Below, piece by piece: positions 30,539 through 39,444 of a stretch of DNA of 45,058 nt. The position numbers and the translations under genes were made by a program. The DNA is taken from NCBI RefSeq assembly GCF_949296715.1, contig NZ_CASFQD010000049.1, forward strand, positions 1 through 45,058, read 5' to 3'. The number at the start of each line of letters is the position of its first letter. Within the stretch, counting starts at the first letter, position 1. The notes under the pieces are model-generated. The model was given only the letters and a program-made list of their open reading frames with translations. It did not search any database and was not told the origin of the DNA. The stretch is from an uncultured Alistipes sp. (lineage in GTDB: Bacteria > Bacteroidota > Bacteroidia > Bacteroidales > Rikenellaceae).

Positions 30539-32962
30539 ATGAAAGAAACCCTCACCGCAGCCATGACGCTGCTGCTCGCCTGCACCCTCGCGGGCGCCCC
30601 GGCCCGCGCGGCCGGCCCCGACAACGGCACGATCTACCGCGACGGATGGATCGACTTCAACAAGAACGGCCGCATGGACCCCTACGAAGACCCGGCATGC
30701 GACCTCGACGAACGGGTCGAAGACCTGCTCTCGCAGATGACCCTCGAAGAGAAGAGCTGCCAGCTCGCGACGCTCTACGGCTTCGGGCGCGTGCTGCAGG
30801 ATTCGCTGCCCACGGAGCGCTGGCGGGAGGAGGTCTGGCGCGACGGCATCGCCAACATCGACGAGATGCTCAACGGCGTGGGGCGCGGGCTGCAGCGCGC
30901 ACCGGAACTGATCCTCGACTATGCCCGCCACGTCGAGGCGCTGAACACCGTGCAGCGGTGGTTCGTCGAACAGACGCGGCTGGGCATCCCCGCGGAGTTC
31001 ACCAACGAGGGCATCCACGGGCTGAACCACAGCCGCGCCACGCCGCTGCCCGCACCGATCGCCATCGGCTCGACCTGGAACCGCGACCTGGTGCGGCAGG
31101 CGGGCGAGATCGTCGGACACGAGGCCCGCGTGCTGGGCTACCGCAACGTCTACGCCCCGATCCTGGATATCGTGCGCGATCCCCGCTGGGGCCGCACGCT
31201 GGAGTGTTACGGCGAAGACCCCTACCTGGTTGCCGAGCTGGGCATCCGGATGGTCGAGGGCATCCAGTCGCAGGGCATCGCCTCGACGCTCAAGCACTTC
31301 GCCGCATACAGCATCCCGAAGGGCGGGCGCGACGGGCACGTGCGCACCGATCCGCACGTCACCCCCCGCGAGCTGCACGAGCTGCTGCTCTACCCCTTCC
31401 GGCGGGTCATCCGCGAGGCCCGGCCGATGGGCGTCATGAGCAGCTACAACGACTGGAACGGCGAACCCGTGACGGCCAGCCGCTACTTCCTCACCGAACT
31501 GCTGCGCGAAGAGTACGGATTCGACGGCTACGTCGTCAGCGACAGCCAGGCCGTGGAGTTCGTCTGCACGAAGCACCAGGTGGCTCCGGATTACGACGAC
31601 GCCGTGCGGCAGGTCCTCGAAGCGGGCCTCAACGTCCGCACGCACTTCACGCCCCCGGCCGACTTCATCCTCCCGGTGCGGCGGCTCGTGCGCGAGGGCA
31701 AACTCTCCGAGGAGCTCCTCGACCAACGGGTCCGCGAGGTCCTGCGCGTGAAATTCCGCCTCGGGCTCTTCGACAACCCCTATGTCGACGATCCGCAGGA
31801 GGCCGTGCGCACGGCCGGGGCCGACAAGCACCGCGACTTCATCCGCGACATGGCGCGGCAGTCGCTCGTGCTGCTGCGCAACGAGGGGAACACCCTGCCG
31901 CTCAACCGGAAAAAGGTCCGGCGCATCCTCGTCGCGGGGCCGCTGGCCGACGAGGCGAATTTCATGACGAGCCGTTACGGCCCGAACTGCCTGCCCGCCA
32001 CGACCGTACTCGAGGGTGTCCGCCGCCTGGCCGGAACGGACATCCGGGTCGAATACAGCAAGGGCTGCGAGGTGGTCGATGCCGGATGGCCCGACTCGGA
32101 GCTGACCTCGCCGCCGCTGACGAAGCAGGAGCGGCGGATGATCGCCGAGGCGGCCGCCCGGGCACGCCGTGCCGATGTCGTCATCGCGGTGCTCGGCGAG
32201 GACGAGCTGCGCACGGGCGAGAGCCGCTCGCGCACGTCGCTCGCCCTGCCCGGACGGCAGCAACAGCTGCTCGAAGCGCTCCACGCCACGGGAACACCCG
32301 TCGTGCTGGTGCTCGTCAACGGGCAGCCGCTGACGGTCAACTGGGCCGACCGCAACGTCGCGGCGATCCTCGAGAGCTGGTTCCCGTCGCCCGACGGCGG
32401 CAACGCCATTGCCGAGGCGCTCTTCGGCGACTGCAACCCCGGGGGCAAGCTGCCGGTGACCTTTCCCAAGAGCGTCGGGCAGATCGAACTGAACTTCCCC
32501 TTCAAGAAGGGATCGCAGGGCGGCCAGCCCAAGAGCGGGCCCAACGGACAGGGCGAGACGCGCGTGCTGGGGGCGCTCTACCCCTTCGGCCACGGGTTGA
32601 GCTATACGACCTTCGCCTATTCGAACCTGCGGATCACCCCCGCACAGGGCCATGCACAGGAGAGCTTCACCGTCACGTGCGACATCACCAACACGGGGCC
32701 GCGCACGGGTGACGAGGTCGTGCAGCTCTACATCCGCGACCGCGTGTCGAGCGTCGTGACCTACGACAGCGTGCTACGGGGCTTCGAGCGGCTGACGCTC
32801 ACCCCGGGCGAGATGCGCAGCGTCACCTTCCGGCTGGGACCCGCGGACCTGGAGATTCTCGACCGCAACATGCACCGGACGGTCGAGCCGGGCGAGTTCG
32901 AAATCCGCATCGGGGCCTCGAGCGAGGATATCCGCCTGACCGGAGAGCTCCGCGTGCTGTAG
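30539..32962 (+). CDS. Glycoside hydrolase family 3 beta-glycosidase
   Basis: 807 residues with an N-terminal signal peptide ending in ARA at about residue 24, so it is exported to the periplasm or cell surface. The GH3 N-terminal TIM barrel (about 50-400) contains KHFAAYSIPKGGRDGH and the nucleophile segment GYVVSDSQAVEF with Asp335. The alpha/beta sandwich domain (about 430-660) includes LGEDELRTGE, and the C-terminal fibronectin-III-like domain spans about 700-800. The early sequence FNKNGRMDPYEDP is shared with exported Bacteroidota beta-glucosidases. Specificity (beta-glucose, beta-xylose or other) cannot be decided. It has its own promoter and is convergent with an alpha/beta hydrolase gene; no SusC/SusD pair is nearby. 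Confidence 0.93.
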   Translation: MKETLTAAMTLLLACTLAGAPARAAGPDNGTIYRDGWIDFNKNGRMDPYEDPACDLDERVEDLLSQMTLEEKSCQLATLYGFGRVLQDSLPTERWREEVWRDGIANIDEMLNGVGRGLQRAPELILDYARHVEALNTVQRWFVEQTRLGIPAEFTNEGIHGLNHSRATPLPAPIAIGSTWNRDLVRQAGEIVGHEARVLGYRNVYAPILDIVRDPRWGRTLECYGEDPYLVAELGIRMVEGIQSQGIASTLKHFAAYSIPKGGRDGHVRTDPHVTPRELHELLLYPFRRVIREARPMGVMSSYNDWNGEPVTASRYFLTELLREEYGFDGYVVSDSQAVEFVCTKHQVAPDYDDAVRQVLEAGLNVRTHFTPPADFILPVRRLVREGKLSEELLDQRVREVLRVKFRLGLFDNPYVDDPQEAVRTAGADKHRDFIRDMARQSLVLLRNEGNTLPLNRKKVRRILVAGPLADEANFMTSRYGPNCLPATTVLEGVRRLAGTDIRVEYSKGCEVVDAGWPDSELTSPPLTKQERRMIAEAAARARRADVVIAVLGEDELRTGESRSRTSLALPGRQQQLLEALHATGTPVVLVLVNGQPLTVNWADRNVAAILESWFPSPDGGNAIAEALFGDCNPGGKLPVTFPKSVGQIELNFPFKKGSQGGQPKSGPNGQGETRVLGALYPFGHGLSYTTFAYSNLRITPAQGHAQESFTVTCDITNTGPRTGDEVVQLYIRDRVSSVVTYDSVLRGFERLTLTPGEMRSVTFRLGPADLEILDRNMHRTVEPGEFEIRIGASSEDIRLTGELRVL

Positions 32963-33001
32963 CACGCCCCCCGCCGGAGCACGGGACACACGGGACATAA
33001 A

Positions 33002-33039
33002 AAGACCCCGGGCCGCACAAAAGTGCAGCCCGGGGTCTT
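33002..33039. terminator. Bidirectional terminator between GH3 and the alpha/beta hydrolase
   Basis: 12-bp stem AAGACCCCGGGC (33002-33013) / GCCCGGGGTCTT (33028-33039), with further pairing inside, between two convergent genes. Confidence 0.88.
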
Positions 33040-33059
33040 CGCACCCGCGGCGAGGCGTC

Positions 33060-34145
33060 CTACTTGAGGTATTCGCGGAAGAAAGCGACGATCCGGTCGT
33101 AGGGAATCACGCCGGCCCGGTTGTCGTAGAGGTCCACGTGACTGGCGCCGGGAATGATGAGCAGCTCCTTGTTATCGCCCCGCAGCCGCTTGAAGGCATC
33201 CTCGCTGAAGTAGCGCGAATGGGCCTTCTCGCCGTGGATCACCAGCACGGCGCTGCGGATTTCGTCGCTGTAGGCCAACAGCGGCATGTTGAAGAACGAC
33301 AGCGCCGAAGTACAGTTCCACCCTTCGTTCGAATTGAGCGACCGCTCGTGGTAGCCGCGCAGCGTCTTGTAATAGTCGTAGTAGTCGCGGACGAACTGCG
33401 GCGCATCGTCGGGCAGCGGGTCGACCACGCCGCCGGCGCGTGCAAAAGTACCGCTCTGCGCATCGCGCGTGCGCTGCGCATTGAGTTCGCGGCGCAACGC
33501 CTGGCGGCCGTCGGCATCCAGCGCGTCGAAATAGCCGTTGGCGGTCACGCGGCTCATGTCGTACATCGTCGAGGTCACCGTCGCCTTGATGCGCGTATCG
33601 ACGGCCGCCGCGTTGAGTGCCATGCCGCCCCAGCCGCAGATGCCCAGAATGCCGATGCGCTCGGGATCGGTCTCACCGCATGTCACGAGAAAATCCACCG
33701 CCGCGCAGAAATCCTCCGTATTGATGTCGGGCGAGGCGACATAACGGGGCTCGCCGCCGCTCTCGCCCGTATAGGAGGGATCGAACGCAATCGTCAGAAA
33801 GCCCCGCTCGGCCAGCGTCTGGGCATAAAGCCCCGACACCTGCTCCTTCACGGCACCGAAAGGCCCGCCCACGGCAATGGCCGCCAGCGGTTCCGCAGCG
33901 CCTGCGGGTTTGTAGAGATCGGACGCCAGCGTGATGCCGTAGCGGTTGCGGAAGGTCACCTTGCGGTGTTCGACCCGGTCACTCTGCGGGAAGACCTTGT
34001 CCCAGCGGGTCGTCAGTTCCAGTTTTTCCATATTCATGTCGTTTTGCGGTTTGGTTTGTGCGTTCACGCAGGTCGCACCGGAGAGGCCGGACAGCAGCGC
34101 TCCCAGCACGAAAATCAGACTGAAATTCAACTTTACACTTTTCAT
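33060..34145 (-). CDS. Secreted alpha/beta hydrolase, dienelactone-hydrolase/YcjY-like, with Cys nucleophile
   Basis: 361 residues from the ATG at 34145, which begins a signal peptide ending near NAQ (28-30). The alpha/beta hydrolase core contains the nucleophile elbow GICGWGG (168-174), where the usual serine is Cys170. The likely catalytic His lies in IPGASHVDLYD near the C-terminus. YcjY- and dienelactone-hydrolase-like members share a Cys at this position. The strand at 119-129 (IAFDPSYTGES) is typical of the same group. The substrate is unknown; a carbohydrate ester or xenobiotic ester is possible. It faces the GH3 gene. The start is followed upstream by an AT-rich intergenic region. Confidence 0.85.
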   Translation of the reverse strand: MKSVKLNFSLIFVLGALLSGLSGATCVNAQTKPQNDMNMEKLELTTRWDKVFPQSDRVEHRKVTFRNRYGITLASDLYKPAGAAEPLAAIAVGGPFGAVKEQVSGLYAQTLAERGFLTIAFDPSYTGESGGEPRYVASPDINTEDFCAAVDFLVTCGETDPERIGILGICGWGGMALNAAAVDTRIKATVTSTMYDMSRVTANGYFDALDADGRQALRRELNAQRTRDAQSGTFARAGGVVDPLPDDAPQFVRDYYDYYKTLRGYHERSLNSNEGWNCTSALSFFNMPLLAYSDEIRSAVLVIHGEKAHSRYFSEDAFKRLRGDNKELLIIPGASHVDLYDNRAGVIPYDRIVAFFREYLK

Positions 34146-34355
34146 AGTTACAAAAACATTACGATTCAATATTCAAACCGGATATTCGGATACAATCGTG
34201 AGTTGAAATAAAAAATTTCATTACAGATTGTAACCGAAATTACCAAAATGTCGTTTTTTCTCCACTCATCAACACCCTGCACGCCCGTTCCGCGGACCGC
34301 CCACCTCCGTATCGGAACCGGGCAACCGAAGCCCCGATTTCCGGACATGCAGACA

Positions 34356-34389
34356 TATATTTGCTGTATTACAACGCATTATATATTTG
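34356..34389 (+). promoter_or_regulatory. Two TATATTTG words in the AT-rich region upstream of the duplicated-domain lipoprotein
   Basis: TATATTTG occurs at 34356-34363 and 34382-34389. The whole 34146-34635 interval is AT-rich with no supportable gene. These boxes could give longer transcripts of the downstream lipoprotein gene in addition to the nearer promoter at 34504-34511. Confidence 0.4.
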
Positions 34390-34503
34390 CAAAAACAGTC
34401 ATATCCCGCCCGGTGAGGTCTCCGGGCATCTCCGTCTCAAAAAAATATTTCAAATTATTACAAAAAAATTTACAAAACTGGCTGCATTATGAAATAATAT
34501 GTT

Positions 34504-34511
34504 TACATTTG
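34504..34511 (+). promoter_or_regulatory. -7 element (TACATTTG) of the duplicated-domain lipoprotein gene
   Basis: Perfect TAnnTTTG with CTG at the -33 position 19 nt upstream. It predicts a leader of about 120 nt containing two copies of TATCCGGA (about 34558-34582). Confidence 0.55.
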
Positions 34512-34635
34512 TACATACGGTTCTTGCAAAAAACCTCGATATTTCTCTTCGGAACAGTATCCGGAGGATCTATCCGGAACCGAATAAATACAAACAGATT
34601 TATTCATTCATTTCCTAACTTTAATTTTTTTGCGT

Positions 34636-35958
34636 ATGAAAAGACTCTACATTGCTTTCTTCCTGGGTCTGGCCATGATGGTAACCGGATGTGACAAGGA
34701 CTCCGATTCCGACAACTCGGGAGATGTTGCCGTAACGGGCATAAACGTATCGCCAAGCCCCCTTACCCTCGCCGTGGGCGAGGCACAGCCTCTGACGGTC
34801 GAGGTGCTGCCGGCCGATGCAAGCGACAAGAGCTATACCTGGTCGATGGATAAGGAGGGCGTGGTTCTCGTCGAGAACAACATCGTAACGGCGCTGTCGG
34901 CCGGTGAAGTCATCCTGACGGCCACCACGACGGACGGCGGCTACACCGCATCGTGTCTGGTAACCGTTGCTGCAGACTACGACGTCACGCTGAATGCATC
35001 GATCGTCAGCGCAACCTATTACGGACAGGAGTTCAGCAACGGCAGCGAAGAGAATTACTACATGGTATTCTCCGATCTGGGATTCGACAGTCAGGGTTAC
35101 GCCATAGAGAACGGCCACTACTACATCGTCGACCTCTTCTCCGACGTGGCTCCCAGCGACCTGAACAACATCACGATCCCGGAAGGCACCTACACGCTCG
35201 GCGCTTATGCCGAAACGGCTGCCGGCACCTTCACGAGCGACTATTCGCAGTACTATGACTATACCGCTTCGGGCTATAACGCCTACTTCACGGAGGGTAC
35301 CGTCACGATCTCCTACTCGGGCAGCAATCTGGTTGTCGACGCCAACTTTGTCGATGAGTTGGGCAACTCCCACCACCTGACCTACAACGGTCCGTGCGTG
35401 GTATCGGATGCAACTTCGAGCGGCGGAGACTATGAGGATATCACCTTCGTTGCCGACGACTGCTATGCAGACTACTACGGCGATCAGTTCAGTGTGGGAG
35501 GTGAGCAGAACTACTACGTCATTCTCTCCGACCTGGGATTCGACGCCGAGGGATATGCTTACGAAGGCGGCCACTACTACATTCTGGACATCTTCTCGGA
35601 CGTAGCACCCACCGATCTGAGCAACATCGTTATTCCCGAAGGGACCTATACGCTCGGAGAGTCCGGACTTACCGAAGCCGGAACCTTCACCTCGGATTAC
35701 TCCTCTTACCAGGACTACGTGGAGATGATGGAGTATCCGTTTGCAGCCGGCGAGGTAGTCGTGACCCACGAGGGTAGCAACACGAAATTCGAGTGCGTCA
35801 TCGTAGACGTGGTAGGCCGCACGCACACCGTAACCTACAACGGTCCGTGCAACGTCGGCGATGCAAGCCAGATGAGCGTACCGTTCGGCACGGACAGCAA
35901 GGTCATCAAGCAAGTCAAGAGCAAGTCGATGAAGAAGATGATGACGGCAAGACGATAA
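34636..35958 (+). CDS. Lipoprotein with a Big_2 Ig-like domain and a duplicated unknown domain
   Basis: 440 residues from the ATG at 34636. The signal peptide has lipobox VTGC with Cys19. Residues about 32-113 form a bacterial Ig-like (Big_2) domain: VTGINVSPSPLTLAVGEAQ, then YTWSMDKEGVV and an SAGEVILTATTTDGGYTASC end. Two homologous domains follow at about 115-258 and 267-408. Each contains NYY(M/V), SDLGFD, HYYI, FSDVAP(S/T)DL, IPEGTYTLG, AGTFTSDYS and TYNGPC. I do not recognise this domain family. A basic tail (KSKSMKKMMTARR) ends the protein. It is a single-gene unit with an upstream -7 box and a strong terminator. A surface role is inferred from the lipid anchor and Ig-like domain. Confidence 0.82.
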   Translation: MKRLYIAFFLGLAMMVTGCDKDSDSDNSGDVAVTGINVSPSPLTLAVGEAQPLTVEVLPADASDKSYTWSMDKEGVVLVENNIVTALSAGEVILTATTTDGGYTASCLVTVAADYDVTLNASIVSATYYGQEFSNGSEENYYMVFSDLGFDSQGYAIENGHYYIVDLFSDVAPSDLNNITIPEGTYTLGAYAETAAGTFTSDYSQYYDYTASGYNAYFTEGTVTISYSGSNLVVDANFVDELGNSHHLTYNGPCVVSDATSSGGDYEDITFVADDCYADYYGDQFSVGGEQNYYVILSDLGFDAEGYAYEGGHYYILDIFSDVAPTDLSNIVIPEGTYTLGESGLTEAGTFTSDYSSYQDYVEMMEYPFAAGEVVVTHEGSNTKFECVIVDVVGRTHTVTYNGPCNVGDASQMSVPFGTDSKVIKQVKSKSMKKMMTARR

Positions 35959-36012
35959 GCCGGATTCCTCATCGAAATATTGACAACACGAGAAAGAACG
36001 TTTTATGTCTCC

Positions 36013-36044
36013 GACGGGGCGGCTACGGCCGCCCCGTCTTTTTT
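36013..36044 (+). terminator. Terminator of the duplicated-domain lipoprotein gene
   Basis: Perfect 11-bp stem GACGGGGCGGC / GCCGCCCCGTC with a TACG loop, followed by six T residues. Confidence 0.93.
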
Positions 36045-36106
36045 ATGCGGCCGGCCCGAAAGGTGGCGGGCAGCACCGGAACCGGGAGCCGAAACGGCAG
36101 GACCGC

Positions 36107-36148
36107 GGGTCCGGCAATTCGGATGGGCCGACGGGTCCGGCAATTCGG
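36107..36148. repeat. 16-bp direct repeat
   Basis: GGGTCCGGCAATTCGG occurs at 36107-36122 and 36133-36148, in the gap before the acetyltransferase stop. The GCAATTC word resembles the repeats at the rmuC end. Confidence 0.75.
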
Positions 36149-36170
36149 CGGAACACGGAAACGCGCCGGG

Positions 36171-36739
36171 TCAGCGCATCGGGTCGATGGGACGGATCAC
36201 CCGGGCCGGATTGCCCGCGACAATCATCCCGTCGGGCACGTCGCGCGTCACGACCGACCCGGCCCCGACAATGGCGTGCTCACCGACGGTCACGCCCGGC
36301 AGGATCAACGCCCCGGCGCCGATCCAGGCGTTGCGCCGCAGGCGCACGGGACGCGTATAGACGTTGTGGCGCCGCCCGGGATTCTCGGGATGGTTCTCCG
36401 TAAGCAGCTGCACGCCCGGGCCGATGAAGACATCGTCCTCGATGGTGATGCCGCCGCGGTCGAGGAACGTGCATCCGAAATTGATGAAGACCCCCGGCCT
36501 ACGCGGGTAAACCGGCCGAAGGCCGTATGGAAGGGCGGGAACATCCGCACCGACGCATCGAGCGGCTGCCCCCAGATGCGTTCGAGCAGGGCCCGCACCC
36601 CGTCGGCCGTATGATAGCCCGTATTGAGTTCGCCCACCAGGCGCATCGTCTCCTCGAAGAGCCGGTACAGCGCCGGATAATCGGGGTCCGTTTCGAGGAT
36701 CAGCTCCCCGGCGCGCATGCGTTCCAGAATGTCCTTCAT
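36171..36739 (-). pseudogene. Maltose/galactoside O-acetyltransferase-like hexapeptide protein, frameshifted
   Basis: The gene starts MKDILERMRAGEL at the ATG at 36739 and encodes the N-terminal Mac domain and the first part of the left-handed beta-helix in one frame, up to FGRFTRVGRG. It then continues in the next frame as VFINFGCTFLDRGGITIEDD, followed by the hexapeptide repeats and ending in NPARVIRPIDPMR. The break is at a run of five C on the plus strand (36491-36495); one more base would restore a 189-residue protein of normal length for NodL/Maa-type acetyltransferases. The catalytic His lies in TENHP, in the second part. It may be a true pseudogene, a slippage-switched gene or an assembly error. 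A -7 element is intact at 36764-36771. Confidence 0.8.
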
Positions 36740-36763
36740 GATTCCACGGTTTGTTTCACAATG

Positions 36764-36771
36764 CAAAATTA
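36764..36771 (-). promoter_or_regulatory. -7 element (TAATTTTG) of the acetyltransferase gene
   Basis: Perfect TAnnTTTG on the minus strand, 24 nt upstream of the ATG at 36739, with CTG at the -33 position. Confidence 0.6.
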
Positions 36772-36931
36772 GGGACGGGAGGCGGTCCGGCAGGTAGACG
36801 GATTCCGGGAAAAACAACCCGTTTTACGGTTTTTCGGCCCGCCGGCCGGGAATCCGCCCGGAGCACGCCACACAAACGGCCTTTCGCACGAGATTTTGCC
36901 CCGGCGGAGGGCGAATCCCCCGAAAAAGCGT

Positions 36932-36939
36932 TATCTTTG
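36932..36939 (+). promoter_or_regulatory. -7 element (TATCTTTG) of ruvB, 4 nt before the ATG
   Basis: Perfect TAnnTTTG followed by CAAC and the ruvB ATG at 36944, predicting a leaderless mRNA. Confidence 0.6.
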
Positions 36940-36943
36940 CAAC

Positions 36944-37948
36944 ATGTCTATCATCCGCAACACAGAAAGCGACCTCGATTTCGAGAACAAGATCCGCCCG
37001 CAGGAGCTGGAAACCTTCTCCGGACAGGACAAGATCGTCGAGAACCTCCGCATCTTCATCAAGGCGGCGCTCATGCGCGGCGACTCGCTGGACCACGTGC
37101 TGCTGCACGGCCCCCCGGGACTGGGCAAGACGACGCTGGCGAACATCATCGCCAACGAGATGGGCGCGCAGCTGCGCGTGACGTCGGGCCCCGTGCTGGA
37201 CAAGCCCGGCGACCTGGCCGGCCTGCTCACGAACCTCAACCCGGGCGACGTGCTCTTCATCGACGAGATACACCGTTTGAGTCCCATCGTCGAGGAGTAT
37301 CTCTACTCTGCAATGGAGGACTACAAGATCGACATTGTCCTCGACAAGGGTCCCTCGGCCCGCTCGATCCAGATCGAGCTGGCGCCCTTCACGCTCATCG
37401 GCGCCACGACGCGCAGCGGCCTGCTCACCTCGCCCCTGCGTGCGCGGTTCGGCATCCAGTGCCACCTGGAGTACTACGACGCCGGGGTGCTGGCGCAGAT
37501 CGTCAAGCGCTCGGCGCGCATTCTGGACGTGCCGATCGACGACGAAGCGGCCCGCGAGGTGGCGCTCCGTTCGCGCGGCACGCCGCGCATCGCCAACGCC
37601 CTGCTGCGGCGCGTGAGGGACTTCGCCATGGTCAAGGGCGGCGGGCACATCGACCTGCCGATCACCCGCACGGCCCTCACGGCGCTGAACATCGACTCGC
37701 GCGGTCTGGACCGCATGGACAACAAGATTCTCACGACAATCATCGAGAAGTTCAAGGGCGGCCCCGTGGGGCTGAACACCGTGGCCACGGCCGTCGGCGA
37801 GGATGCCGGGACAATCGAGGAGGTCTACGAGCCCTTCCTCATCAAGGAGGGATTCCTCAAGCGCACGCCCCGCGGCCGCGAAGCCACCGAACTGGCCTAC
37901 CGCCATCTGGGCTACACTCCGCCGCACGACGAGGCCTCGCTCTTCTGA
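36944..37948 (+). CDS. ruvB: Holliday junction branch migration ATPase RuvB
   Basis: 334 residues from the ATG at 36944 (MSIIRNTESDLDFENKIRP). It is the AAA+ motor that drives branch migration with RuvA. Visible motifs are Walker A GPPGLGKTT (about 62-70), Walker B LFIDEIHRL (about 105-113), and sensor 1 GATTRSGLLTSPLRARFGI (about 155-173) with the arginine finger region. Sensor 2 is SRGTPRIANALLRRVRDF (about 211-228), and the C-terminal winged helix ends RTPRGREATELAYRHLG. Length is standard. ruvA and ruvC are not in the window. Earlier in-frame start codons would lie upstream of the promoter element. Confidence 0.97.
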   Translation: MSIIRNTESDLDFENKIRPQELETFSGQDKIVENLRIFIKAALMRGDSLDHVLLHGPPGLGKTTLANIIANEMGAQLRVTSGPVLDKPGDLAGLLTNLNPGDVLFIDEIHRLSPIVEEYLYSAMEDYKIDIVLDKGPSARSIQIELAPFTLIGATTRSGLLTSPLRARFGIQCHLEYYDAGVLAQIVKRSARILDVPIDDEAAREVALRSRGTPRIANALLRRVRDFAMVKGGGHIDLPITRTALTALNIDSRGLDRMDNKILTTIIEKFKGGPVGLNTVATAVGEDAGTIEEVYEPFLIKEGFLKRTPRGREATELAYRHLGYTPPHDEASLF

Positions 37949-37974
37949 TCCTCCGGACAGGGACAGACGACACG

Positions 37975-38007
37975 ATTGCGCCCGGGAGGATGCTTCCCGG
38001 GCGCAAT
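37975..38007 (+). terminator. Hairpin after ruvB
   Basis: 13-bp stem ATTGCGCCCGGGA (37975-37987) / TCCCGGGCGCAAT (37995-38007) with a short T tail. It also lies in the leader region of the malic enzyme gene. Confidence 0.7.
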
Positions 38008-38053
38008 ATTTGCAGCGGCCATCCGTTATCATACAACACCACCAAAAGAGAGA

Positions 38054-39340
38054 ATGAATATGGAGAAAAACGAAAAACTCGACGAGGCTGCGCTGCACTA
38101 CCACAGCGAAGGACGCCCCGGCAAGATAGGCGTCACGCCGACCAAGCCCCACCATACGCAGCACGACCTGGCACTGGCCTATTCGCCCGGTGTCGCGGCA
38201 CCGGCGCGCGCCATCGCCCGGACGCCCGGGGACGCCTACCGCTACACGAACCGCGGCAACCTCGTGGCCGTCATCTCGAACGGCACGGCCGTCCTGGGGC
38301 TGGGCAACATCGGGGCACTGGCCTCGAAACCCGTCATGGAGGGCAAGAGCATGCTTTTCAAGACCTTTGCGGGGATCGACGCCTTCGACATCGAGATTGA
38401 CGAGACCGATCCCGAGGCCTTCGTCCGCACGGTGAAGGCCCTGGCCCCGACCTTCGGAGGCATCAACCTCGAGGACATCAAGGCGCCGGAGTGCTTCGAG
38501 ATCGAAGCGCGGCTGCGCGAGGAGCTGGACATTCCGGTCATGCACGACGACCAGCACGGCACGGCGGTCATCACCTCGGCGGCACTGCTCAACGCCGCGA
38601 AGATCGCCGGCAAGGAGCTCGGCCGCCTGCGCGTGGTCATCAACGGCGCCGGAGCCGCGGCGCTGGCCTGCGCACGACTGTTCCTTGTCGTGGGCATCCG
38701 GCCCGAGCACCTGATCCTGTGCGACAGCCGGGGCGTCGTCACGACCTACCGCGAAGACCTCAACCCGCAGAAGCGCGCCTTTGCCACCACGCGCCGCATC
38801 GCGTCGCTGGCCGAGGCGCTGCACGGTGCCGACGTCTTCCTCGGCGTCTCGAAGGCCGACGTGCTGACGCCCGACATGGTGCGCACGATGGCCGAAAGCC
38901 CCATCGTCATGGCGCTGGCCAACCCCGACCCGGAAATCTCCTACCGCGCAGCGATACACGCGCGCCCCGACATCCTCTTCGCCACGGGGCGCTCGGACTA
39001 TCCGAACCAGGTCAACAACGTACTGGGATTCCCCTACATCTTCCGCGGGGCGCTCGACGTGCGGGCCACGGAGATCAACGACGCCATGAAGCTCGCCGCG
39101 GCACACGCCCTGGCCGACCTCGCCCGCGAGGAGGTGCCGCAGAGCGTCCTGCGCGCCTACTGCATCGACACGCTCACGTTCGGCCGCGGGTACTTCATCC
39201 CCAAGCCGCTCGACCCGCGGCTGCTGCGCACCGTGGCGCCCGCCGTGGCCCGCGCCGCCATCGAATCGGGCGTCGCAAGGCAGCCCGTCGACGACTGGGA
39301 GGCCTATGCCGCGCGGCTCGACACGCTGGTCGGGCTGTAA
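38054..39340 (+). CDS. Malic enzyme, short form without phosphotransacetylase-like domain
   Basis: 428 residues from the ATG at 38054 (a second ATG lies at 38060). It catalyses oxidative decarboxylation of malate to pyruvate. The start LHYHSEGRPGKIGVTPTKP and the segment AYSPGVAAP are typical of MaeB-type enzymes. Metal and substrate segments GINLEDIKAPECFEIE and MHDDQHGTA follow, and a Rossmann motif INGAGAAALACARLF indicates NAD(P) binding. MaeB proteins of many relatives are about 760 residues with a C-terminal phosphotransacetylase-like domain. That domain is absent here and the stop is followed directly by a terminator, so the short form looks genuine. Cofactor preference cannot be told. 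Confidence 0.93.
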   Translation: MNMEKNEKLDEAALHYHSEGRPGKIGVTPTKPHHTQHDLALAYSPGVAAPARAIARTPGDAYRYTNRGNLVAVISNGTAVLGLGNIGALASKPVMEGKSMLFKTFAGIDAFDIEIDETDPEAFVRTVKALAPTFGGINLEDIKAPECFEIEARLREELDIPVMHDDQHGTAVITSAALLNAAKIAGKELGRLRVVINGAGAAALACARLFLVVGIRPEHLILCDSRGVVTTYREDLNPQKRAFATTRRIASLAEALHGADVFLGVSKADVLTPDMVRTMAESPIVMALANPDPEISYRAAIHARPDILFATGRSDYPNQVNNVLGFPYIFRGALDVRATEINDAMKLAAAHALADLAREEVPQSVLRAYCIDTLTFGRGYFIPKPLDPRLLRTVAPAVARAAIESGVARQPVDDWEAYAARLDTLVGL

Positions 39341-39366
39341 CCGGACCGGCACGGCTCATCAAACGC

Positions 39367-39400
39367 CTGCGGGCCGCCGGTCGATACCGGCGGCCCGCAG
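39367..39400. terminator. Bidirectional terminator between malic enzyme and aroB
   Basis: 15-bp perfect stem (39367-39381 with 39386-39400) closing a CGAT loop, between convergent genes. The T tails are weak. Confidence 0.75.
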
Positions 39401-39444
39401 CATTTTGTCCCGCACGGCGCACCCGCCGGCGGCAGACGACCGCA

